DNA of 64,000 nt from Chenopodium formosanum (taxonomy: Eukaryota; Streptophyta; Magnoliopsida; Caryophyllales; Amaranthaceae). Each line of letters begins with the position of its first letter. Within the stretch, counting starts at the first letter, position 1. The stretch spans positions 5,208,001 to 5,272,000 of the forward strand of contig CM044880.1 in NCBI GenBank assembly GCA_024500155.1, read 5' to 3'. This document shows, in pieces, positions 36,057-46,025 of the stretch. The translations under genes and the position numbers were made by a program. Below the pieces are notes generated by a model, which saw only the letters and a list, made by a program, of their open reading frames with translations, was not told the origin of the DNA and made no database searches.

Positions 36057-39000
36057 GAAAGCTCATGTAAGAACCCTCCTTTATATAAGAACCCAATCTT
36101 ATATAAGAACCAATCTGAACCCTCTATTACCTTTTGATCTAACCGCTCAAATTGATTTTAGTAATGGCATATTTGTAATATTGTAGATTGTTTACAATTC
36201 ATTTTTAACAAATTGACGTAGAACACAAGGCTACTCCTGACTCCTCCTTCTCTCTCTCCTCAATAGCATCTCTCTCGCTCAAAATTACCCAAATTTCATT
36301 AAATTCATCAATGAATTTTCTTAGCTTTTGGATAAATCATTGTAAGTTTATCACTTGTTTTAAAATCCTGATTTCATATAATCAATTGATTTTTACGGTT
36401 TTTACAGATTTTTTTTCATAGACTTTTGCATATTTTTTCCGCTATTGCGATTTTGTTTTACGATTTTTCCTGATTTTTTTCCCTTCTTGTCATCAATTTT
36501 GTCTTCATTCGATTAGTTCGTATTTTATTTTCGATTTTTGCTGGTTTTTTTAGCCAATTTTCCTGTTTTGTTTTCCGCTAATTTTTTCACTTTGTGATTA
36601 ATATGTCCAACTTAATTATTTCGGCTTAAGTTTATTTATTTTTAAACAATTCGGCTTAAGTTTATTAGTTTGTGTTCAATTTTGTCAATTTCATCATCAA
36701 ATTTTCTAAATCTTGTGTTTGAGTTCAATTTATTTTGAGGATAAGTTTATGATAGATTTTGCTGCATTTTTTAATGTGTTTATTTTGAATTTCAGGTTTA
36801 TCAATTTTCATTCTAAGTTCGAAAGTTGATCTTATGTAGTCATCTTTTCTTGCAATCAATGGCTTAATGTCTGAAACTTCTTTTTCATATTTTGTTATAA
36901 ACTATTATTTATGATGGATCATGTTCTAAATATTTGTGTATATGTTCTAAACTATGATGGAAATGTTCTAAACTTATTTCTTACCAATTAATGTGTCATA
37001 AGTGAGATTATAATTGAGGAGCCTAGTAGAGCCTTTGAAGATTTTTGAGTATGCTTATAAATCATTAATTAGCTACAGTCTACTTGTGTTAATTTGCGTG
37101 ACAAACTCGATCTTATTTCACTTTCTAGACGCCTTTAGGTGCAGAGCAAGTAAGCTGTAAGGGTGAATTTAGACACTAGTATATATGCTTGGTGAGATGG
37201 GTATGGGATTATTGCAGCTTGTGCTTAGGATTACGGTAGGGGCTTAAATCGAATTTATAGAGACCCGGAGTCGAATATTGCAGATGTAAAGGCCATTATT
37301 TGGGGTATGGAGATAATGAACAACTCATACTACAAATTATTAGTCATGTAATGGCATATATATTTAAGTGCAAAAACTTATATTATATTTGGTTATGTCA
37401 CCGGCTATGACATCAGTTGAAGAAGGAACAACAAGAGTGCCATCAATAAACTGAGAAAGTGAGAAAGGCTATAGCCACTTAAGGTGGCTTCTACTTGTGC
37501 TTTCCAGGAAATGTAGTTAAGTATTAAAGAAAATTTCCAATGTTTGTTTACATGGAAAAGATGATAATAATATGTTAGCCACTAAATTTGTTGCAGGGAT
37601 ATAGCATTTGTAGGCTTTTGAATTGTACTCATATAGAAGTTTTGTTTTGTCTTTACTTATTAGTGTTGTTGCCAGGCTTGTTTACTATGTTAAATTCCTC
37701 AACTGAAAAACTGAACCACCCTGGCCCATTCTTTTTGTGATGTGTCGATCATGTTTGTTACTTATAATGAATTTAATATACATTAGTCTACTAGCTCAAT
37801 AGATAGAGCATTGTGCAAATGCACAAAAGATGTGGGTTCGAATCCCACGTAGGCTCATTTGTGTAATATGGATGCGAGAGTTTGTATGATTACATAGAGT
37901 TAAATTGTAACCAAGTTTCCATAGTCATTAATCATTTCAAGCTAATTTTTCTCTTGTATAACTTAGTGCTAATTTGGCTCCTTTTTTTTTTTCTTACAAT
38001 TAAGTAGATTATAATAAAAATAAAATAATAATAAAAAAATTAGAACCTGGGAAGAAAATTTAGAAAATAGAAATTTTTTTAGAACATAAGTAGAAAAAAT
38101 TTAGAACATAAACTGAAAAAATTTAGAACATAAGATAGCAAAATTTAGAACATAAGATAGCAAAATTTAGAACATAAGCAAACAAAAATTTAGAACATAA
38201 GTTGAAAAAATAATTTATAACTTAGGAAAAAAATTTAGAACATAAGCTGAAAATATAACTTTACATAAGTTTAATTTGTAAAAAACATAAGCCAATTTTT
38301 AGTTTGTAAAATATAACAATAGTTTAATTTACATTTTACCTATCGAGTTATTATGGTATATTTTTATGACAATTTGGTTTCCTCTTATTTTTTGTTAGAT
38401 AGATATTTTTAGAGATAACCTATGTAGGAATCGAACCTACATCTTCTATGCATTTTGCATAGTGCTCTACCTTTGAGCTAATAGGTTTTAAAATACGAAC
38501 ACAAGTAAATATATGCTCTAAAATCTCTTACTTATGTTCTAAATTTTGCTTTATGGTTTAAACATTTTTTTCGCCTATTTTCTAAACCTATGTGTTTTAA
38601 AATTTTCCCCTATGTTCTAAATTTTTTCTACTTATGTTCAAAACCTATATGTTCTAAATTTATTCTACCTATGTTCCAAATCTATAAGTTCTAAGTTTTT
38701 TTTATCAATGTTCTAAACTTATATGTTCTAAATTTTTTCTACATATGTTCTAAACCTATATGTTTTAAATTTTTTCTACCCATGTTCTATACCTACATGT
38801 TCTAAAAATTTTCTACTTATGTTCTAAACCTATATGTTCTAAATTTTTTCTACATATGTTCTAAACCTATATGTTCTAAATTTTTTCTACCTATGTTCTA
38901 AATTTTTTCTACCTATGTTCTAAACCTATATGTTCTAAATCTTTTCTACCTATGTTCTAAATTTTGTTCTAGCCTTCAAAAAAAAAAAAAAAAAAAAAAA

Positions 39001-39586
39001 AATCTACGTGTTCTAAATTTTTTTTACCCATGTCCTATACCTACATGTTCTAAAAATTTTCTACCTATGTTCTAAACCTATATATTCTACATTTTATTCT
39101 ATGTTCTTATTTATTTTATTTTATTTATTTTTTTTGCCTATTTTCTAAACCTATGTATTCTAAAATTTTCCCCTATATGTTCTAAATTTTTTCTACTTAT
39201 GTTCTAAACCTATATGTTCTAAATTTTTCTACCTATGCTCTAATTTTTTACCCCTATGTTTTAAATTTTACCACCTATGTTTTAAACCTATATGTTCTAA
39301 ATATTTTCTGCCTATGTGCTAAATTCTATGTTTTAATTTTTTTTCCAAAAATATTTTGCCTATGTTCTAAATTTTCTTCTAATGTTCTAAACCTATGTCT
39401 AACTTTATTTTCTATGTTCTAAAATTTTTTCCCCTATATTCTAAATCTATGCTCTAAATTTTTTCTTATGTTCTAAACTTTTTTTCTATGTTCTAAACTT
39501 TTTCTGCCTATGTTCTAAATTTTTGTAATTTTTCCTATGTTAATATACTGTGTTCTAATTTTTTTCCTATGATCTAAGCCTATGCG

Positions 39587-39622
<36 letters not shown>

Positions 39623-41181
39623 CTCCAATATGTTCTAATTTTTTTTTAAACAATGTTCTAAATTTGTTCTACTTATTATGTTCTAATTTTTTTCCCTATA
39701 TTTTAAATTTTGATTCTTAACTTTTACTTGTTCTTTTCCTTGTGGTTGATATAAATCAATGTATCATATCTTATTAGTTTGTCAATTGTTTTATGTATGC
39801 AACACAATTCCACAAATAAGGCAATTCAAACAACCCCAACAACTAGCTATTTGTTTCGCACTTAACACACCCATTTAACACTCTACAACCCTCCTATTGC
39901 ATCTGCACTTGCTGTTCAAAGTGCAGCCATATCAGAGCAAACTTCTTGCAGCCTCACACACATTCAAAAATAGCCCAATTTGATCAATAACTGCAACATC
40001 TACACTACACATATAGCTCATGTACACACTCGACCATTACTTAACCAAATTCCTTTACAAGCCCCTACATATACACAACACATCTATGACTCCTCAATCA
40101 CACAACAATCCTTGTACAATCCAAATAGAACAACCTGAACCACCCACATGTACAACACATTTCCATCCTCATTATACTGACTGTGCCACAACAAAAACTT
40201 CACAAACAAATTTAGAACATAAGCATAATACACCTAAATTTAGAACATAAGTGTAAATGAATCTTTAGAACATAATACATACTAGTATAAAGATAGAACA
40301 TAAGCACAATACATACTGCTCAGAGTAATGAGTTAAAAGCCAATTGTCAAGATTATGTCATTACTAATAATTTGAGCGTTAAAATTCGTCAAAATTCTTA
40401 GCTTCCACATTAGCAGATTCTAATATGAACTCCACGTATTCAAAATTATAGTTGTAGGCTTATTAGTTCTAGAAACTCCATCATTTTCTTCTTCGAACAT
40501 TGAATTCGAAATACAAGAAAAAAATGTAAATAAATGCTCTAAAATAAGCAGAAATATACATGAAATTCCGATTCTTCGAAATTAATAGAGCACTACTTAC
40601 CTTTGCATATGGGAACTTATTTTCATAGGATTGTGTTGTTCTTCGCCAAATTCGTAATTCACGTTGAATCATTTATTTCAAAGAATCTAGGGTTCTATTT
40701 ATGCGAAAAATCAACTAAAATTGTTCGATGCAGATTTGTTTATCCATTTTTATGAATAATATTCATGTAATGGAGCGAAAATTTGAATAAAATCGCAGAA
40801 ATCAATTGGCAAAAATCGTATAAATCAAATCACATACAAAAATCGCTAAAACAAAATCGAAAAACTCCAAATTCTACTTGAACATCATTGCGAATTTCAT
40901 CAAATTTGAATAAGATTGAAAAAAAAAACATACCTGATTTGAAAATTCTTCAGATTGCAAATTTTATGGAGATTTTTGGGAGTTTGAGGAGAGAGAAATT
41001 CATAAACACGAAGAGAGAGAAAGTTAGGTTGCTTTGTTTATTGCTGTACGTAGGAAGATTAAAGTTTGATTTTTAATTTGTTTTAATCGTGTCCGCTTAT
41101 CTCAATCTAATCCTACGGTTGATATTGGTTCTTATATAAGGTTGGGTTCTTATATAGAGGTGGGTTCTTACCGGATCCCTC

Positions 41182-41215
<34 letters not shown>

Positions 41216-43774
41216 TGATTACATATTTCATATGATACATATCTAATATTTCGTATTCAATAACATACATGTTACATGAATTTATACATTTGATTATACA
41301 AATATAATGTTTTCTGGCATTTTTTGTGCTTACTAAGTCTCTTAATTCTTTATATACTTTGGTTTAGTTAGTTCGTTTGTTCTTATATGATATTGATATT
41401 CAAGTGTACTGTATCGTAGACACTATTGTTTTTGACGCTTTTCTTTCATCAAATAGTTTGATTTGGCGTGGAAAAAATCATTCAAATTTGTCACTGATTG
41501 ATGTGTTTATATGTGAATGTGACAGTAAGTGTGGAAATTAGCAACGAAGAATGGATCGTTGGTTGTCATGACAAAGTGGACAAGGAGAAGCTAATTTCTG
41601 GAACACGAGTGATTCTTGATAAGACTACCCTCACTGTTCTAGGCATTCTTCCTCGTGAAGTAAGTTCTAATCTCTTCGATCTGCTATATACATGTGCTTA
41701 GTTCAGTTGTTTATAGTTGCTGGTAATTGTGGATCGAAGTGAGTTAATGTGGAAATATTTAAGTTGTTACGGAGTGTATGTTAACTTTTTCCTTCAAAGA
41801 ACAAATGTTAGTGTCATTATATTGAAGATTTGAAGGCTGCATTTGATTCAATTCCTCGATCCATGCTTGAGATGCATCTACTTTTCAGTCGAGTAAGGCA
41901 GGAGATCGAACAGAATGTGTGCCCTGTATTAGTAATTGTGTTATGTATGCCTTTTCTCAGCATCGGTTTACATCTTGTACAACAGTTTAGTACGTGACAA
42001 TTGTGTATATATATTACTCCGTATGATACAAGGACTTATTTGGCTATGATAGCTTGTGAGACTATAATCATGGTTCCCTTATTATTTTGGGAAATCTCAC
42101 TTATTGTATATGCAGGTGAGTCCTCTTGTATACAATATGATTCATAAAGATTCTGGAGATATTAGCTATTCTGCTCTGGGAGGGCTATCTGATCAGATTC
42201 GACAGCTGAAAGAATGCATCGAGCTTCCACTAATGAATCCTGAGATTTTCATTTGGGTGGGAATTAAGCCCCCAAAGGTAAGACGCGTGTGTGTGGCTGG
42301 CTGGCTGGCTGGCTGGCTTGCTATTAGAATTCCTGGTTTGTGTTCTTTTTAGGTGTGTTTCACATTTTAGTTCCAAGCTAGTCTTAATGCATCAAGTATT
42401 TTTTTTCCGAGATTCAGGGTGTTCTTCTCTATGGGCCTCCTGGGACGGGCAAGACAATGTTAGCTCGAGCCATAGCAAGCAATATAAAAGTCAATTTCTT
42501 ACAGGTATATGAGAGTATTCAGTTAGATTAAAACTGCTGCATATTTTTTTTTTTTTTTTTTAATTGATGTTTCTTTTAATTTTCTGGCATGTAATGATGT
42601 GCTTTCTTTTGCTGTTTTAGGCTGCTGCGAGTTCTATTATAATTAGTTACATTGGTGAGAGTGCTAGACTGATTCGTGAAATGTTTAATTACGCTAGAGA
42701 TCACCAAGTAAGTTGGATATCTAATGTAGCAATGTAAAGTTTTTCTCATCATAAGTTGTACTTGTTTCAAATGATTTATTAAAGTCATTGCTCCTATTTT
42801 CAGCCCTGCATCATCTTTATGGACGAGATTGATGCTATTGGAGGTCGACGACTAGGTGAGGAGGGTATGACTTCTGATCGTGAAATTCAGAGAACTCTGC
42901 TGGAGCTACTGAATCAGCTTGATGGATTTGATCAACTAGGCAAGGTATCATGACTGAAATTTAGAACAAGGATAGTTATGTTGTATGCATTGCTGTTGAA
43001 CAATGTGATTCGGACCTAATATTTGACCACTAAGTGCTTGGTAACTGCAGGTCAAATTTATCATGGCAACAAACAGACCAGATGTGTTGGACCCTGCACT
43101 TCTTCGGCCTGGTCGTATAGACAAGAAGATTGAAATTCCATTGCCAAATGAACATTCAAGATTGGAAATTCTTAAAATTCATGCTGCTGGCATGGCCAAG
43201 TATGGTGAGATCGACTATGAAGCTGTTGTTAAACTAGCAGAGGTGAGCAACTATTGCTTAAAGACTTGCATATCATTTTCTGTACTACATCTAACATGTC
43301 ACTCATACTGTCTTATTGCCTTTTTGTTCAGGGGTTTAATGGGGCTGATCTACGGAACGTGTGTACTGAAGCTGGCATGTTTGCTATACGTGCAGAGAGA
43401 GATTATGTGATCCATGAAGACTTCATTATGGTAATGTTTGTCATAATTAGACCATTTCAGATCATGATTTGTTCCTTTTGAGTATTTAGAGTTCCCCCCA
43501 ACCCCCACAACATTCACTGTTTCGGCTTTTTGTCTCAGTAGCTTCTATGCCATTCTCACACATTGCAAGAATTAAGGCTCAAACTGATGAAATAAGAGAT
43601 TTTGATCCTGTTCAATGTCACAGTTTAATTTAAAATGGTTAGAATACTTTGTTATGCAGCTTGTGCTTGAATATCTTATACTTTTTCTTTGCTTTGTAGG
43701 CTGTCAGGAAATTAAACGAGGGAAAGAAATTGGAGACACAAGCTAGTTATAGTGCTGACTTTGGAAAGGACTGA
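35457..43774 (+). CDS. Diverged RPT4-like 26S proteasome ATPase (tandem copy 1)
   Basis: Ten exons are inferred: 35457-35562, 35751-35870, 41526-41659, 42116-42277, 42418-42504, 42621-42707, 42804-42944, 43051-43242, 43332-43430 and 43700-43774. They join in frame to 400 residues with no stop, matching the exon plan of the neighbour at 46026. RPT4 belongs to the AAA+ ring that unfolds ubiquitinated proteins for the 20S core. The ATPase is intact: Walker A GPPGTGKT (180-187), Walker B IIFMDEID (Asp239/Glu240) and arginine fingers in LLRPGRIDKK. The first 120 residues differ strongly: the usual GEVLRPLDNER is GKVIRLLNSEK, and the OB-fold start is VEISNEEWIVGC. Pore loop 1 reads SYIGES instead of KYIGES. 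Intron 2 is 5.7 kb because of a fold-back insertion. It is either a subfunctionalised subunit or an early-stage decaying duplicate; the open frame argues for selection at least until recently. Confidence 0.85.
37785..37855 (+). other. tRNA-like cloverleaf, non-canonical anticodon loop
   Basis: 71 nt fold as a cloverleaf: 7-bp acceptor AGTCTAC/GTAGGCT (one G-U), TA, D stem GCTC/GAGC, anticodon stem TTGTG/CACAA, variable AAGAT, and T arm GTGGG-TTCGAAT-CCCAC. The D arm and TTCGAAT box would act as tRNA A and B boxes. However the anticodon loop CAAATG has only 6 bases and no U33, so it should not decode. It lies in the fold-back element opposite a second copy at 38417-38487. Confidence 0.6.
38040..38270 (+). 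repeat. TTTAGAACATAAG tandem array (forward)
   Basis: About nine imperfect units near AAAATTTAGAACATAAG-(6-8 nt). It is the reverse-complement orientation of the larger array at 38500-39700, so the two could pair. No coding frame. Confidence 0.7.
38417..38487 (-). other. tRNA-like cloverleaf with perfect stems, no U33
   Basis: Read on the minus strand, 71 nt form a perfectly paired cloverleaf: acceptor AACCTAT/ATAGGTT, TA, D arm GCTC-AAAGGTA-GAGC, anticodon stem CTATG/CATAG with a 7-base loop CAAAATG, variable AAGAT, and T arm GTAGG-TTCGATT-CCTAC. All 21 base pairs are Watson-Crick. Position 33 is A, not U, and the formal anticodon AAA is not a usual plant tRNA anticodon. No T-run terminator follows. 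It is clearly tRNA-derived, but standard decoding is unlikely. Confidence 0.65.
38500..39700 (-). repeat. TATGTTCTAAA tandem array, about 1.2 kb
   Basis: Dozens of imperfect units built on TATGTTCTAAATTTTTTCTA and TATGTTCTAAACC alternate through the region, interrupted by poly-A (about 38977-39001) and poly-T (about 39590-39621) tracts. It is the inverse of the shorter array at 38040-38270; a few forward units recur at 40205-40310. It is the expanded centre of the fold-back element. Confidence 0.75.
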
Positions 43775-44468
43775 TTAAGAACTAAGTGAAGATTGTATGT
43801 AAATTTCATAGTTGCCCCTTGTAAACAGTTAGTTTCTGTTCTTTCATTCTTTGTACTAGTAGCATATTACTAGAACTTCACAATACTTTCCTATTAGTTT
43901 TATTGTGTTGCTTTTTCAGCAAACAATTTCTGTAATTGTGTATCATGTAGCAACCTACTCTATGTTACATTTGGAATATGAAAATATGAATGTGCAAGAA
44001 ACAGCTTTTTTTATTTATACTATGTATATTGGTTTAAGTGTTTCATGACTTCACTCCTAAACATACTAACTTTAACAAGGAATACAATTTCTCCATTACT
44101 CAATATATGCAACGAGACTTTTAATCCGTGTATAATAGTGTCAGCTTGTTGCATGTATTAACAAACGGAAAGAGGGGAGTTATTAGAATATAACTACAAT
44201 CATCAAGGTGTTGGAATAAAGTTTATCATACATGAAGATGAAGATGTAAAAGTAAGAATTCAAATTTGAGAAATAATTTTGCAATGATCATGCACTGTTC
44301 AATACTTTTAGAGTTGTAGACCTTGTAGTACTATATAAACTTTGTACATTGTGTAGAAGTAACATTAGTGTATTCATTCCAAAGTAAAACTATACATTGA
44401 CAAATTTGAAAATTTCTAATTATGCAATTAATAAAGATTAGAGTGAGAGAAAACATCCGTTTTAGTAT

Positions 44469-44660
44469 TTTTTTTTTTTTTTTTTTTTTTTTTTGACGGG
44501 GAGTAAAATCATTAATTCATAATGAGAGTATCCATGAGTACATAAGGAGAGACCTCATCCGGGAGACTCTATTTTCCCAAACTTGTTCTACATTAAAAGG
44601 AATAAAACGTGCAAGGTTGTGAGCTACTTCGTTCCCCCACGTCGAACATAAAAAGTATAC
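44469..44660 (-). mobile_element. Retroelement 3' end with poly(A), minus strand
   Basis: Read on the minus strand, a segment ending GATTTTACTCCCCGTC runs directly into about 25 A. Upstream, one frame reads VWENRVSRMRSLLMYSWI, which looks like the tail of a non-LTR retrotransposon polyprotein. The start is truncated and no complete domain is present. Family assignment is inference. Confidence 0.45.
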
Positions 44661-45576
44661 TTACAGAATTCAATTATGATGAATTAGGCTAGTAACGAAT
44701 AGTACAACATAAAAAGTAACAATCTACAAGTTGCACTCATCAATAATGGCAGAATTAATTTTGGAATGTGAACTCCAATTTCCCTTGGCATTATTTACCC
44801 AAGTTTCTCATTATATAAGAAATAAGACTTTTTGCTCATTATTACTCCTTTTGTCCAAAATAAATTGTCACAAATGCTTTAGAAGGTTTTTAAAATACAC
44901 CTTTGATTATACATATCTTTGATTATGCATGATAAGGAAATTGAGAATTGAGTGGTGAAATTGTGAATTTCATCATAGTTTACTAGTTTTATCTTTTATT
45001 CATTTTTGTCAAATACTCTACTACTCGTATATATTATGCGTGAATTACAACATTGATCTTTAATAATTATATGATGATCTTGCTCACGAGCGCCCCGGGG
45101 CATTAGATAACAATCAAATATACTTCATAAAATGGTACTCCGATCCGTATTAATGTGGGAATACATGCCAAAATCATGCGTTGATTGGTATAATTAATGT
45201 TTATTTCAAATTAATAATCTACATTTAGTTTTTTTTATCAAACGGCCCGAGATGCTCATTAGTTTTTGCCTAATTATATTTATGTTTTTAAAGTTTAATA
45301 GAACCTATTCTTTTTCAAAGTATAATCTAAAAATGAGTTATAATAAACGTTGTCTAAATTCAAATTACAATTAAAATAAATTTTACTATAATAATTTCTA
45401 ATAATTAAAATCAGGTGAATAAAATTTACTCTAAACAAAAATTAAAGTGTTTTTTATATTAAATATAATAAAATAAAATCTATATATAATTGCAGAGTCG
45501 GTTAACTACAATCCTCCAAAAGCCAAATTCTCAAATCTCATGCATTGATTATTATTTAAATTTATTATTCAAATAC

Positions 45577-45609
45577 ACGTGTTATGTATAATGCACGGAT
45601 ACAATCTAG
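45577..45609 (+). mobile_element. Possible Helitron 3' terminus
   Basis: ACGTG and GCACG pair as a short stem over TTATGTATAAT, followed about ten bases later by CTAG and a host T. This is the CTRR-T end pattern of Helitrons. The 5' end was not found. Confidence 0.3.
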
Positions 45610-45611
45610 TA

Positions 45612-45790
45612 ATGAACGTCCCGGAGGCGTTGGATAAGCTAGTTAAAAATAGAAAGATTAAATTAAAATTAACACTAATTACACCGATCGACGCGTGATT
45701 TTATCATGCTTTCCCAAATTAACACCACTTTAGGTAAGATTTTAAATGCTTATCCAACGTCTCGGGGGCGTTAGTTAGCAAGATCCAAAT
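45612..45790. repeat. Inverted-repeat cassette
   Basis: CGTCCCGGAGGCGTTGGATA at 45618-45637 is mirrored by TTATCCAACGTCTCGGGGGC at 45750-45769. A related segment, GAGCGCCCCGGGGCATTAGA, occurs at about 45088. So two nested or successive insertions of one small GC-ended element are likely. No coding frame; family unknown. Confidence 0.5.
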
Positions 45791-46025
45791 AAAAATGACT
45801 GAGTAATATCTAATATGATAAGGTTAGGGGTTGTTAAATTACTGAGAAGGAATTACGGAGTACACTATATAATCTTGTTGAATAACATACTCCGTATTTG
45901 AGTATGTGACAAATCGGAAGTCCTTCCTTACTCTCTGTGCAAGTCTCAAAAACTTCTCTCTCTTTCTCTCTTCTCTCTCCTCTCTCATCGGAGATCAACT
46001 GCTTTATTCTGCAGACCTCTCTCTA

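Larger units (their letters stand above)
35999..41212. mobile_element. 5.1-kb fold-back element inserted in an AT microsatellite
   Basis: The element runs from 36054 to 41184 and is bordered on both sides by (AT)n tracts (about 35999-36053 and 41185-41212), so any target duplication is hidden. The left end GAGGAAAGCTCATGTAAGAA and the right end read backwards (GGGGAGGGATCCGGTAAGAA) are related, and the inverted similarity continues through repeated TTATATAAGAACC words for about 100 bp. There are CT-rich arms inside each end. It has no transposase. The interior contains two inverted tRNA-like cassettes and arrays of TAGAACATAAG / CTTATGTTCTA in opposite directions, so much of it could fold on itself. 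The superfamily is not settled (Mutator-like or AT-targeting type possible). Confidence 0.7.
43775..46025. other. Spacer between tandem RPT4 genes
   Basis: The spacer holds 3' flank of the first RPT4 gene, a minus-strand retroelement tail (44469-44660), a possible Helitron end at 45609 and an inverted-repeat cassette at 45612-45790. TATATAA at 45866 lies about 160 bp before the second RPT4 ATG and is followed by a CT-rich leader (TCTCTCTTTCTCTCTTCTCT), a plausible core promoter. No protein gene is seen. Confidence 0.5.

Noticed and set aside
37785..38487. Annotating the two cloverleaves as functional tRNA genes
   Set aside because: Anticodon loops lack U33, one has 6 bases, and no clear Pol III terminator follows; they are listed as tRNA-like only.
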